Source of the DNA: Lutjanus erythropterus
Taxonomy: Eukaryota; Chordata; Actinopteri; Lutjaniformes; Lutjanidae
Assembly (NCBI GenBank): GCA_020091685.1
Contig: CM034594.1
Location: 41,923,250 to 41,987,249, forward strand
Reading direction: 5' to 3'
Length of the DNA stretch: 64,000 bases
Of this stretch, positions 1-12,260 are shown piece by piece. A program made the translations under genes and the position numbers. The notes below the pieces were generated by a model. That model searched no databases. It was not told the DNA's origin and worked only from the letters and a program-made list of their open reading frames with translations. Positions within the stretch are counted from its first letter, which is position 1, and every line of letters begins with the position of its first letter.

Positions 1-182
1 AATTTATGCTTCTCCAGTTTCTTTATCTCCAACTTAATTTCTTTAAAATTCTGATTTGTCAGATTTTTCTTCTCCATGCCTCGGGTTGGAATCAAACCCA
101 TGCCACTGCTGAGGTTTCAGTTTTTACAAGCAACTGGGGCAGGGAGAAGCACAGTAGGACTTTATCACTTTAATGTGGAGTA

Positions 183-208
183 TGTTTGTTTGTTTGTTTG
201 TTTGTTTT
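183..208. repeat. (TTTG)n microsatellite
   Basis: Perfect tetranucleotide run of about six units. The rest of 1-870 is unremarkable AT-rich flank with no gene seen. Confidence 0.9.
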
Positions 209-869
209 TGTCAGCAGTCTCACTCACTTTGTTACTTGCAGCAGTATTGGCCGTTTTTCGTGATCAACGCTGTACTCTTCATGTAGTTCAATCAGCAGGG
301 TTTGCTTCACTGCTGAGAACAGAACCATTCTCATTTTCATGTTTTTTTGTTTCATAGCATCCTCTGTTCAACAATCAGCTGTTCAGGGCTGTTCATATTC
401 TCCACGCACGCTCACAATGCAAGCTTGTTTTAGCCCGGCTTGAGTTAGCGTGGAATCAGTGTCAATGGAACAGCTTAAGCCTTGAGTGGAAGTCGAAGTT
501 AATTCAAGCCCGGCTTTTTCACTTGAGCTCGGATTTATGTATCAGCCTTGATGGAATATCTCCTGGTATGAGGGAAAATACTGTGTCTGCCCACTAAAAA
601 CATTAAGACGACAAGAACAGTTGAATAACAAGAACTTTTATCTTCACAACTAGGAAAAAGGCATTCTGGTGAACTGCATTTTAACATGTTAGAGGCACAC
701 TAATTCTGGAAAACCTAAAACAGGTTCATCTTTGGCAAACAACAGGCCGTTGTAAATGTGGATATGAAAATACAGTTTATAAATATGAAACGTGCTCTCC
801 TGCTGATTGGGAGTCTAAGTGCTATGATTGTAACAATATTTCTTCTAAGAAATAGTGCATATTAGTGAT

Positions 870-1157
870 TTTTCCTCCACTACTAATCTACATTTAATAA
901 AAAACCTACAGTCTTGTGGATATTTAAAGTAGCTGCTCTGAATCCTCTGATAATAATTCATAAATTATGATGGACAGAGCAGACAACATCACAGCTATCT
1001 AGAGTAAAAAGTCAGTTGCAATTACATCAAGGCCACAATTTGGACTTCTCAGATAGTGGTAAGAGAGTAAGATGGTAAAACTATTCAAAACATCAACAGG
1101 TGTCGTGTTTGAATGTTGAATGTCATCAGATCTGTCCAGCGGTTTGCGGCTTCAGTC
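870..1157 (-). other. tnfaip1: putative tnfaip1 3' UTR and poly(A) signal
   Basis: The sequence after the tnfaip1 stop has no recognisable repeat. A minus-strand ATTAAA lies at 898-893 and would place cleavage near 870-880. No minus-strand AATAAA was seen in the first 1.1 kb, so the 3' end is tentative. Confidence 0.35.
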
Positions 1158-1388
1158 TCAGTGTCCGAGCGGCCGGTCGTCGTACGTGCTGTACCTTTTC
1201 ACATGGATTCGACGGACGCGCTCACGAAGCTCGGCTCCGCCGGGCCCCTCCTCCTCCTCGCTGTGGGAGCCGCAGTTGTTGTAGCTCCGACGCGTGGCTT
1301 CCAGCAGGGAGTTGTCGGGCAGCGGCATCGTCTCGTACAGCAGCGTGTTCAGAGTCTCCTCGTAGATGCGGGCTTCAGGAAACTCCAC
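1158..1388 (-). CDS. tnfaip1: tnfaip1 terminal coding exon and stop
   Basis: Starts GTG (Val) after acceptor CTGCCTCAG. It encodes [20 protein letters not shown], an acidic glutamate-rich stretch, then [20 protein letters not shown] and TGA at 1160-1158. The acidic stretch differs from human. The [13 protein letters not shown] tail is the TNFAIP1 hallmark. Confidence 0.93.
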   Translation of the reverse strand: MEFPEARIYEETLNTLLYETMPLPDNSLLEATRRSYNNCGSHSEEEEGPGGAELRERVRRIHVKRYSTYDDRPLGH

Positions 1389-4300
1389 CTGAGGCAGGAA
1401 GAGACGGATACCGACTCTTTTTAGACTGTGGATAAAGGTACTGAATATTCAGAACTATTTACAAGTTAAAATGAGCCGATGTTCCAGGCTTCACTCATGC
1501 CTGCAGGCCAAACAAAAAGCTAGTTGCATTAATCACAAGTTTGATCATGATACATTATTATATTGATTCTTTGGACAACAATACTGTATTTATCAATATC
1601 ACGTCTGCCATGATAGACTTTCAATTTGATTCAATTAAAGGGTCTCAGACAATATCATATGTCCATTTAAACATTCAGTTACATTTACATCAGCTGACAA
1701 ATAAATTATGTATGGTTGACCCCGACTAAGATTTTCTTTAGTTGGATCAGATTTTGCCATCCTATATGTATTTTCAATGATTCATCCTTTTGTGCCAAAC
1801 CAAATTCCTGAATGAGCCTCATCAGTACGTTTTACCAGTCAGACCAGTTATTTTTGTATAGATTTGTATAGTATAGTTCATGTAGTTTTTTATGGTTCAG
1901 TTATAAAATAAGTGAACCTGTAGAGCTTTTCTCCTGAGGCTGCATCACCTGTCCTGTGCGCTCCTTCACACCATGAATGAAGGATTTATTTGGACCAAAC
2001 CAGAGCTAGTGATTGTTGGGACAGTGGCAAGACAAACCAGGACGTTTTTGGGGAGTTTGATTAAGTTTGCTAGTGGGTATGAATTCAGAAAAAAGTCACA
2101 TCCACATTAGCTGCATTAACATAGACAACATTTCTTCAACCTGATCGAAATCCCAACAAGAAGTAACAACAAGAAATACCAACTTAACTGTTTTACATTT
2201 TACGCCTGCTGTGAGGAGTCTAACCTGCCAGAAACATGATAGTAATCAATTAAACACTAAGTTCTTGTAAATTTGGCTTAAGTCTTATTGAAAAGGCGAC
2301 AATTATTTGAACACAATTTAAACTTTTAGACGCAGTTTACCAACTACAGCCTCTCACAGAGGAACATCTATTAGCTGAAAATGATCATGACAACAGATGA
2401 ACCCATTATAAAAGATTTTAGAATTTTAGTGCAATGTTGTTTAATTATTCTATTAGATTTACACCAACCTGATCTGACCTGTAGTGTTGTTTATCTATCT
2501 AGACTTTTTTGGTGTGAGTTACAGGGTTTTTGAGATATCAGCTCTAGAGACGTTTGCCTTCTCTCCAAAACAATGTGACTAAGTAGCACTCAGCTCGTGG
2601 TACTCAAAGCCCCAAATAAATAGGTTTCAAGAATTCAAAACCAGGTTTTCTTTCCAAAAATCATCAACTGTTTGTTCAGATAATCCACAGACCTTGCTGT
2701 GAGTAGTTTCACGTATGAGCTACTTTGTTTCTAGTAGAAAGAAAGTAGATCTGGTAGATTCTACCGCAGAGAGAACTATGCAACTCGCACCAAAACTACA
2801 GACCAGAGGAAAAATATAGATTTTTGATTTTTGGGGTTAACTGTCTCTTCAAATAACCAGAGTAGTAGACTGGTGTGGGAAATCACATTGCTCCCAAAAC
2901 ACATGCAGGCCTATACCTATTTGGAGCCAATAAACTCAGTGTTTTTTTGTTTTTTTTAATCATTCCATCTTTTTAAGATGTTATTTCACATGGAGTGAAA
3001 AGAGGTCAAATCATGATTTGACTGGAGTATTCCTCTTATTTTTGTAATACCATGATATAATAGTGTAAAAACTGCTCTGCTCTAATCTGTCAGTCTGAAC
3101 GCAGCTTAACTAGTCCTCACCTTGGTCTGCTTCTTCTCCGTGGCGTAGACGATGGACGTGCAGCAGACCTCGGCCAGCTTGCGGCCCTGACCATAAAAGG
3201 ACCAGCAGCAGATCTCGTCTCCAATCACGTCTTTGATGAAGAGGACGCGGCCGTTGAAGCTGAGGGACAGCCTGTCGAACAGCTCGATGTTCTTCAACAG
3301 GTTGTCGTCTGAGTTGCTGCCGAGATAAGAGGGAAACTTTATCGTTTACTCGGCTCTGTGGCCCGGAGCTTATTACTTTATTAGCTGGAAAGATCAGTGC
3401 TTCTCTCACTGAGCGCTGTGAGGAAGAAATAAGTCGATTATGTTTGTAATGATGGAAGCAGCAAGGCCTCTGGATGAATCTTACCTGGTGTAGGAGTACT
3501 TGTTATTGCTTCTGTTGTATACCAGCTTCACCACAGGCTAACAGAGGGAAAAAAATATTTAATATCTCAATCTCATTGCTTTAATATTGAAATGTACCAG
3601 CTATGAATTCACTGCAACAAGGCATCATCCATTTGGCAGGAATATTATGACAAGAGAACAAAAAAAATCATGTTCCTATGAATATTTAAGTGCATTCACA
3701 TAAAAGAGAATAATAAGAAAATGTTTTCTGAATCTTTGAATAGCTGTTTAATAAGATTAATGGATATGAATAACATTATCTTTTAATTAATTGTCTACAA
3801 CAAATCCCATTTTCTGGCTGTAATGCAACACAGAGGCACGATCTCCTGTGTGGAGATGCTGTTAAAAAAATCGAATTACATTTTCAGCATCACCTCTCAG
3901 CATCCATAATAAATACAGAAACTCCAGTCGAAATGTGCGTTTACCTTGGCAGAAGACTGGATGAGCCTCTCCTCTTCTTTACTGGAGGTGACCACAGGAA
4001 TAACACACAGGGGCTGCTCTTTATTGCCCTGTCCATCACAAACAGACATACACTGGGAGTTAGATGCATCATGGGTAGCTTGATACTCTTAATTTGTTCT
4101 AATCAGAGTTTAACAAAACTATGTTAAAAATGAGTAAATCCAGACATAAAATTAAGCCCAACTCTGCTGCACAATTAAAACTATCCTGAGTTTAGTAAAC
4201 CTAAACCATACTGAGTTTAATCAATATGGAGATGCTTGCTTAACCAAATTAAAACAAATCAATAAATAAACTAATTTGAGTGCTGCTGGGATCAAGTAGG

Positions 4301-7300
4301 TATAAAAGAAGAGGCAAAACCTTTAACTTTCGGCTGCTTTGTAGTACTTAAAAAAGTTGTATTGTTTGCAAGCTAGTTGAAAAGTAAAAAAAAAGCAACA
4401 AAATGTTTTATTGTTTGCTAGCCAGCTAAAAAGTTAAAACCTTTTGTTTCCTAGCTTGCTAAAAAAGTTCACAACATGTTAGCCTATATTGTTTGCAAGC
4501 TAATTTAACAGTTAAAATGTTTTATTGTTTGCTAGCTAATTTAAAAAGTTAATAAAATGTTAGCTTAGATTGTTTGGTAGCTAGTTAAAATTTTTACAAA
4601 AAGTTTCATTGCTTGCTGGCTAACAAAGTATTGGCCTACACTGATTGTTAGTGCATTTCAAAGTTCACAAAACGTTTTATTGTTTGCTAAAAAAAAAAAA
4701 AAAAAAAGGTAACAAAATGTAAGGCTACAATGTCTGTTAGCACGTTAAAAAGTTCACAAAACGTTTCACTGTTTGCTAGTTTGCAAAAAAATGTAACAAA
4801 ATGTAAGTTTGTTAGCTAGCTAATGAGAAAGAAAAAAGAACACTACATTGCTTTTATTTTTATTTTTCAATGTTACATTGTTTGCTTGCTAGCTACAAAG
4901 TCAGATAGCCTAGTTAGAACCTCTAATTTTGTTATATCTTGGTAATTATTCTTGGTTAGAACATGGACAACAACAAAATGCACATCTATCAGTGAGGTAG
5001 GTTTAAAACCAGCCAAATACAATGAGAAAAGAAGGTGAAGGAACAAGACAGAGTAGCACACATCATTACAGCCCTTGGTACAGCTTTGTTCATCCTGTTA
5101 CCGACACATTTCCATCACAGTTAGGCTGACAGGTGTAGAATTTTGAGACAAGATAAGTTTGTAAAACTTAGCCTGCTTATGATGTTATCTTGTTGTCTTG
5201 CTGTTATTTGGAGAAGCAGAGGGGAGTACCAGTATAGGATGCTAAGCAATGTACTGCTGTGGACAGGGTCAGCAGCAAAATGGATTTTAGCTACCTACAA
5301 AAAAACAATCTACATCACTTAAAGTGTACACTATATTTAGAATATTTTCACCACTTTCAAACAGCATTTTCTGATGGAAAACATCATTTTAAAGCCAAAC
5401 AATCGCTCTTTTGTTTGTACTGACTCTCATTGGCAACATTTGTTATTTTACCTCACATAAACAAAGGAGTTGCTGGTCTACCACTAACAGTTGATCTGTT
5501 AGTTTGGGTTTTTTTAAACAGTAAGTTCAGATCCCAAATCACACAATAACCAACAAACTATCAGATCAAAGCAGCGGTAGATCAGCAACTCCCGTATTCT
5601 CTGAGGAAGAATTACTGATTTTACCAAAGGAGTCTGGTGCCTTTGCCTCACAGCAGTGAAAATATTCTAAATACAAGGTACTGTTAAATTGATATTGATA
5701 TTTTTGGGGGGAGCTAAAATACATATTGACCACCATCTACTATAGGTGACACACCTACTATGGTTAAGTACCTCATACAACCCCACGTCAAATAATCCCA
5801 GCTATCCTTTCAAAGACTAATGCCACAGAAATTCCATTATTCCATTTTTTAAATTAATAAATTATGACTGGGTTGTCACGATTGCAGAATCTTAAACTTG
5901 CATCGTAATTCAAAACATACTTGATACAACAGCAAGAAGAGAAAAAAGTCCTGTGGACACACACTTGTTGTCATTACCAACCTGTCCTGCACACAGTGCT
6001 GGTGCAGAAAAACTCACTGAACATTGTCTGGTTTTCACTGCAAACCACATTTCATGTGTTGATTCTGCTCACATTTTACTTTCCTTTTTCTACTTAATGC
6101 ACAAAAAAATCTATAAAAAATATATGACATACCACCCCTGAATCACAAGGTTATGTCATGTCATGTATATAGTGGCAGCCAGGTTGTGTGCTGTTCATTC
6201 ATAAACTACTGGACATGATGATGAATGAATGACAGGCGCTGAGCTTTGAGTTCAGTGTCTCGCTGCCTCGCGATCTGTCCCCCTGGAAACCGAAGGATGT
6301 GTAAACCTCGGCAGCCCGGCGGACGCTCCTGTGAACCTGTCAGTATGATGCATGCCCACTGACACTTGTCTCGCACAGATGGGGCGGCAAACCGTGTTGC
6401 TGCTATAGCCTAGAGACACAAATATACACTGTGGTCCAGAGCAAATCAAATCTGTGCATCTGACGGGCTCTGCTGTACAGAACTCACTACTGCAGCAAAC
6501 ACAACACACAGTCATGGTAAAGCACTGAGGACCACACACTGTGTGACTGAAGGAATTCTTACAAACTGCTACAGGAAGTAAACAGTAAATACAGGTAGAG
6601 GTAATATATGAAAGCATCCATCATGGCACACAGTATAGCTGCGATTATTAATCAAATAATTGATCATTGATCGACTAGTAAATTAATCAGCAATTATTCT
6701 GAGTCTTTTTTTTTTTTTTAAATAAAAAATGTCCAAATTATGTTAATATTTTGTCTTACCGGGTCAGTTACCCACTGGGTAACCCACAATAATGGGTTAA
6801 TGGGTATAAAGTTTATTTATATAAAGTCATGTGTGCGGCCACGAGTGAAAATGAACTAACTGCAGGCGGGAATCAGGTGAAAACATGAAAGTGATTCTGC
6901 AGTATTTTTTGACATTTAAATTTGCTACAAGGTGTGTGTCGATGTGATATAAAAACATTTTAGGAATCATAATGTTACTGTACAGTTCTGTGGAGTGTGA
7001 TTTTCTTTTTACTCCAAGTCCACTTTGTGTACTTGAGTGCGATGAGTTCTCCTAAATCGTACACACTACTTAAGAATAAATCTGTTCATACCAATGGTTC
7101 TCGCATGAGGCCCTGTTTCACCTTGGTACTAATCATGTATCATAACCAGGGTTCTCTGGGGTTCTCTAAGTTAAATTTAAGACTTTTTCATCTCACTTAA
7201 ACTTAAATTTAATGCCAACTTCACAACCACACATTTACCAAGTACTTGAATTTAGCAGATCATTATAATACTCATAGTCATATTACCTGGAATAGACTTA

Positions 7301-10300
7301 ACCTGTTTGTATTTTAGATTCTGCTGCCCCTTTAAAACCATCACTTTTAGGTTCTTTTTCATTAACAAATAATTGCTTTTTTAAGGATATACGCAGTAGT
7401 TTGTTCAAAAAGAATACATTCAGAACAGAGTTAGCATTGAATATTTTAAATACAACTAAAGGTTGTCTATAAAGCAGCAACACTGAAGTCTCTCTCAATG
7501 TCAATAAAATAAATAATATTTCTGAAATGAAAATACTGAGTGAAGTTTATTAAGAATGAAGACCACAGACATCAGTCAGTGTCTTCATCCTGTCCTCTGT
7601 CCTCCTCCGATGTGATCTGCTGCCCGCAGGTACCGCTGGCAGAGGGAGGAGGGGCTGCTTTGTCTCTTCCAGCGGTTCAGTTTACAAGAATTTGCCAAAT
7701 TTTAATATTCATTGCAAACAAACAAAAGCTAAACAGTCAGACGACATTCAAACAGCTTTTGTTTTAGCTTGTTTGCAACAACTGGTTATTAGCAGAGCCA
7801 GTGCGCTGTTTGTGTAAAACAGTGGATGTGAGCAGTGCCAACTGACACATCACCGTTAATCAGGTGTATTGATAAAGTTTTGGCTTTTTACTCTGCGACT
7901 TTTATGGCACTCACTTGCAGTAACAAGTGTAGTAGTCGTCAACTCTTATAGGCTTATGTTTGACTTATTTTCTCTTTACTGCCCTTCTACTGCTGCATCT
8001 CTGCTCTGCTGTTCACTGACCTCTGTGTGTGTGTGTGTGTGTGTGATTGTGTCAGTGTGTGTATATGTGTATGTGTATGTGTGGTGTAATAAATACACCA
8101 AAACATATGCATCTGCATCAATTATTTATGACGTTACAGTATTTGTGTAATCCTACGAAAGGACAGAGAAAATTAAGTTAAATGAAATTCAATACTTTTA
8201 AAGCCTCAATTTAGTATTTTTAAAATTAAATCCATGGGTACCCTGATAACCCCGATGTGGAAAACATGAGTTGGTAGGTCGACAACACCAGATGTTAAAC
8301 CAGTTCCAAAAAAAAAAATAAACCTGATGTCAAAATGTTTGCAGGTCATTTTGAGGATCTGAAGAACATCACCAGCAACGACTGGATACACTGTGCATCA
8401 CATTAAGACCCAGCGCTCATCTGATGATACGTAAACATTTTCTTTTCTCTATATTTAAGGTATCAGTCAGTGTGCATGTGACTGACCTGCAGGGAGGTTT
8501 GGCACAGCTCCACCAGGCCTTGGATGAGGTAATACTTTGCCTCGGCCAGCAGCTCCTGGACAGCCTGACGACCTTTGGGTAAGGCCACTGTGCCGTCACG
8601 CAGGTAGCACAGGATGCTGCCAAAGTGTTTCCCACTGCGGTCGATCAGGATCCAACCTGAGCGGAAACAACAGACCATACTGAGAATACGAAGCCAACTG
8701 TAGTTACTGCCACAGTATGTAGTGATTGTGTATTTTATATTGTATTTTACTGTTTTACTGTTTTTAATATGTAAGGCATCACAACTGGTATTATGTTTTG
8801 TACTGGACAATGTGTTTCTATTCTGTAAGTCACCTGCATTTGCTGTATTCTGTATTGCACTTTTATTTATCTTTATTTATTGTGAAATTGTATTTATTGC
8901 GTCAGCTTGTTATGTGTTGGACTACAGATGCAAATTAGCATCTTGGTAAATCTGGTGCAACCATGTTTTCATTTCATGTCATTGATTGTCATTGCACACT
9001 GTCCTTTTATAAATTAAATAAACTAAACTAAACTAAACTAAGAGTTTGCAGATTTTCACTGAAACAAAACAATGTGCAGTCAAAATAACAGAAAACCCAA
9101 CACCTCTCAGAGCCAATGAAGCCATAATCATATGAAACTTTTTCTAGTGTTAATTCACTGAAATCAGCTCATTCATTCATGACTCGGCCTGTTGTGATCA
9201 TGATGAGCAACAAGTGTGTTTTACAATAACAGCTGATAACTTAAGACATCTGTGATTTAATTTCTCAAAGTGAAAGTACACAGTTCCAGTCATGAGTGAT
9301 CATCAACTGGCAGCTCACAGGAAACATCCAGCCCACAGATTGGTCACCAATGGAAGCACAGCAATATTTATATATTTGCGGTATTATGAACTGGTGAAAT
9401 TCCCAGAAAAAATGCTAAAAAAAACCATTTCATTAAAATTAATTTAACAGGCGACACAAGTTTACTGTTGTTGTGAAGAAGTCACAGGAAATACAATGTC
9501 TTTGTCGTTAATCTGAGACAAAATTGTTTGTACAAAATGAGACAATGGTCATTTTGGGTATTTGTTGACAGCAGATCAGTTTGAAATATTGCTGGGAGTA
9601 ATGGAACAAAAAGGAACAGCCACAGTGAGCTGTCTCTCAGTCACGTAACCAACTCCTTTCACTGCACCCTGTGATTGCAGACTCCTGTTGTACGCAGATG
9701 TAATGTTTTGTTTCCCCCAGAATACGCTAACCTGTAGCATTAAAACACATTTGCTGTTATCAACAGACTACAGGTGTCACATGTACAGAAACGGTGCAAC
9801 TGCATAAGAGCCTCCAAACCACCTACAGCTGATTCATATTTCCTGCCAGTCAGGACTACACTCTACAGATTTGAACCACAACTCCTCAGTCAACTCGGCA
9901 AAGCTTTGAGAGCATTTTCTAGTTAATGATCTAGTTATTATAAATTTCCCATGTTTTTATGCATCTGTTCACACTGATTCAGGCTTAGAAAAGTAGCAGT
10001 ATTTTGTAATTAAGATGAAAATATTAAACAATGATCGGGTAATTAGGCCTAAATATCTTCCTTAGTTGACAGTCTGGCATCCACACAGTCTGCTTGGACA
10101 AATTCTGACCCATGGACAAACGTAGTTGGTGACTCCTGCTCTAAACAGTCACTGTTAGTTGTTGTCATATTGAATTTTACCTTGCAATGACAGCATAAAA
10201 TTGATTTTAGTCACTGGAAATGCAGCTTGTCGGCTCACCTTCTTTATCAGTGAACACTTCTTTCTTCCCGCTGAACATGGCTTTCAGCATGGAGTTCTGC

Positions 10301-10485
10301 CTGGTCAGCACCTGCAGCGTGGTGTAAAACAGGTTCCCGCCGACGTTGAGTCGGACATACTTGTTGCCCAGGCCCACCGCTCCTCTGTAACTGCAGGTCT
10401 TGGTCTTGGGACAGGCCAGGGGAGGGGGCGGGGAGGCACGGTCAGACTGGGTGTGATGCTGGGGCAGGCAGCTGTCCCCGGACAT
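1158..10485 (-). CDS. tnfaip1: TNFAIP1 (BACURD2), BTB/KCTD adaptor of cullin-3 ligase, six coding exons, complete
   Basis: Join of minus-strand exons 10485-10239, 8656-8487, 4028-3945, 3537-3485, 3316-3121 and 1388-1158. All phases agree and give 326 residues; human TNFAIP1 has 316. The BTB/T1 domain covers about residues 41-139 ([44 protein letters not shown]). The central KCTD C-terminal region contains [25 protein letters not shown] and [16 protein letters not shown]. The tail [15 protein letters not shown], and RKLAEV rather than RKIAEV, point to TNFAIP1 over KCTD10 or KCTD13. From family knowledge, the protein brings RhoA and other substrates to CUL3-RBX1 for ubiquitination and affects actin and cell migration. 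The start was set at MSGDSC because human TNFAIP1 starts MSGDTC. An upstream in-frame ATG at 10569 exists, but a good acceptor lies between the two. The residue 11-35 linker is proline-rich and unlike human. Stop follows LGH, without the human QSTHRD tail. Confidence 0.93.
2480..2856 (-). repeat. MITE, 'AGTTCACCCCAAAATCAAAAAT' family, copy 1 (tnfaip1 last intron)
   Basis: The segment ends ATTTTTGATTTTTGGGGTTA, the reverse complement of the start of the copies at 35661 and 45370. Internal blocks are shared with those copies: TTTTTGGTGTGAG, GAGACGTTTGCC, CCACAGACCTTG, GTGAGTAGTTTCA. The rest of intron 1389-3120 shows no gene. Confidence 0.8.
3121..3316 (-). CDS. tnfaip1: tnfaip1 conserved core exon
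   Basis: 196 bp completing the split serine and encoding [16 protein letters not shown] through YATEKKQTK. Acceptor ATCTCGGCAG, donor ACCAAG|GTGAGG. It holds the [20 protein letters not shown] block, the strongest family signature in the window. Confidence 0.95.
3485..3537 (-). CDS. tnfaip1: tnfaip1 53-bp exon
   Basis: Encodes [17 protein letters not shown] plus two bases of a serine codon, too short to show as a long open frame. Acceptor TTCCCTCTGTTAG, donor ACCAG|GTAAGA. The sequence is nearly invariant across the BACURD family. Confidence 0.92.
3945..4028 (-). CDS. tnfaip1: tnfaip1 28-codon linker exon
   Basis: 84 bp encoding [15 protein letters not shown], then [13 protein letters not shown]. 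This matches the human segment between the BTB domain and PVVKLLYNRSNN, which ends in KEEERLIESSTK. The acceptor is TGATGGACAG and the donor AAG|GTAAAC. The first three residues depend on the acceptor chosen. Confidence 0.85.
4330..4905. repeat. degenerate GCTAG-rich minisatellite, ~60-70 bp unit
   Basis: About eight imperfect repeats share TATTGTTTGCTAGCTAGTT, then AAAAAGTT and ACAAAATGTTTTA. A 19-A run lies at 4689-4707. It lies in the long tnfaip1 intron 4029-8486. A shorter related block is at 14085-14275. Confidence 0.85.
5284..5720. repeat. palindromic (foldback) MITE
   Basis: The ends are inverted: ATTTTAGCT at 5284 and AGCTAAAAT ending at 5720. Inner pairs also invert: TATTTAGAATATTTTCACCA with GTGAAAATATTCTAAATA, and AGGAGTTGCTGGTCTACC with GGTAGATCAGCAACTCC. 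It could fold into a near-complete hairpin with a loop near 5500. Confidence 0.82.
5721..8486. other. rest of tnfaip1 intron 4029-8486
   Basis: AT-rich intron without recognisable genes. It holds a weak remnant of the GCTGCAAC MITE family near 6640-6740 and a (GT)n run at 8024-8044 that grades into TATG repeats to 8083. Open frames here lack codon or domain support. Confidence 0.6.
8487..8656 (-). CDS. tnfaip1: tnfaip1 exon, second half of BTB domain
   Basis: 170 bp encoding (G)[12 protein letters not shown] through ELCQTSLQ. Acceptor TTTCCGCTCAG, donor CTGCAG|GTCAGT. It joins the previous exon in phase 1 and ends in phase 0. The cullin-facing helices of the BTB fold lie here. Confidence 0.93.
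8703..9046 (+). mobile_element. LINE 3' UTR/tail remnant
   Basis: T-rich sequence ending in a (CTAAA)n tail, AAATAAACTAAACTAAACTA at about 9018-9042, the usual form of a 5'-truncated LINE 3' end. It contains the fish-LINE-like string GATGCAAATTAGCATCTTGG. No reverse transcriptase sequence remains. It lies in the intron 8657-10238. Confidence 0.6.
9047..10238. other. tnfaip1 intron, no gene seen
   Basis: AT-rich intronic sequence between the LINE tail and the first BTB exon. No repeat, RNA gene or conserved motif was recognised. Confidence 0.6.
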
Positions 10486-10510
10486 GTCCCTTTGGAGGTA
10501 GATGACCACC
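10239..10510 (-). CDS. tnfaip1: tnfaip1 exon with start codon and first half of BTB domain
   Basis: ATG at 10485-10483 with G at -3. 82 codons plus one base (phase 1) encode the N-terminus and BTB strands up to FTDKE. The donor reads GAAG|GTGAGC, with its GT at 10238-10237. Upstream, CCGTCTGCAG ends at 10511, so the exon probably starts at 10510 with 25 nt of 5' UTR. Confidence 0.9.
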
Positions 10511-12196
10511 CTGCAGACGGAGGTCCGAAGGTCCCCCGCCGTGGTGACAGCTACTGATGAGGCCGCCACAACCTCTCACTGCTCCAGATCATTCCTGACA
10601 AAAACACACAGAGCTCTGAGCTGGGACATCTCTGTGGAGCCGCACAGGAAAAGTCAGTGTTGATAAAGACTGTTTGACTGGTGAAGCAGGACGCCCAGTG
10701 GTCAAAAGCATGTATCACACTACAGAGTGGAAACCACCTACCCCACTGTTATCTTTTCCTCAGTTCCCCTCCCCATTTAATGGAATGTAGCTGGGTGGGA
10801 AGCTGGAGGGGCAGGGAGGGGGCACATAAAGTAAGTAAATGAATAAATTAGAGATGATTAATCATTAATCAGTAAGTGTGTTTTGGTCTGTCTTGTTAGT
10901 CTATAACTTTTCCATTTGTAGAGCCATTTGTTGAATAAGGAGAGACTATTCAGAGCGAGGGCTTTATTGCTTCATAAAATCTGTTTTATGAAAACTAATT
11001 TACAACTAGAATTGTTTAATAAACAGTAAATGAGTTGACTCTGGATATAGACCTGGATTTAGCCCCCTTTTTTTTTCATTTTGGGTATAACCCCAGAGAA
11101 TTATGATTACAACCAGAAATATTCAATAGATTATTGGAAAACTGCATGGCTGCAACCACAAGCATTAAATCAATGGTGAGAGATGGTTAAAAGGGTTTAT
11201 TTTATATGGAATTAATAACAGGTAACCTTAATTTAAAAACAGTGGTCTTCATCACACAATAGAGACCTATGACAACTTGTCTCTCAAGACTTCAAAATAA
11301 CTAATGTATGTTTGAAAAAAAAAAATATTAATAATAAATTGTTCTGTTCCTGTTTATTTATAATCTGAGTGCAGAACACTAACGCCTTATTTACCAAACA
11401 AATTAGACTTTCTTGTTAATGTTTGCAAGATATCTGAATTAATAAAATGTAAATGTTGGATCAAACTGTTGTAACTGATGTAACTGATCTGTTGTTCATG
11501 ACTGAGAGTTATAATTTGTTCTTGCCTTTTATTATATAGCACTTCTTTCTTATTACATGACTTGATCTGTTTGTGCAGTGTTTGTTTTTGCTTTTCATGT
11601 TTTTACTTATTTCAAGTATTGTCGGTGTTATTCTTTCAAATACTGTTATGTATTGACAAAAAAAAGCAACAGATATCTTATGAAAATAAGTACAAATAGA
11701 ATAAATAAATCAAACTTTATCTAAGAAAAAGATCTGAGATTTGCTTCTTATTAATCATTAATGATTAACAAACTTTTCATTATTAATATGTCCAAATCTT
11801 ATCCAATAATAATAAATAATCCAAATCCAATATAAGGAAAATTAAAGGCAATATTTACTGTGACTTTACACAAGCATACAAAATTATATATTAAGATTCA
11901 TTCTCTGCATTTAATCCACCCTATTACTTGGAGCAGTGGGCAGCCAGTATACAGGGACCATCTCTACATCCATGATGAATGGGACCTGATGGATACCAGA
12001 TTTTTGAGACTAATATTGATAATGGCATTAGGTAGTAAAAAACATACCTGTACTGATATAGTGGAATATAGTATATTGCAATGATCCTTCAAATGTCATC
12101 ACTCACTTGTGACAAAGATGTGAAATGGAGGCAGGATATTTTATAATTTAACAATAAACTTTACTGTCCAAAATGGCACCAGGGTAAATTATAAAT

Positions 12197-12260
<64 letters not shown>

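Noticed and set aside
3110-3409. Minus-strand 99-codon frame over the core tnfaip1 exon
   Set aside because: Wrong frame; the correct frame gives [20 protein letters not shown].
10201-10557. Plus-strand 118-codon frame over the tnfaip1 BTB exon
   Set aside because: Antisense shadow of a confirmed coding exon.
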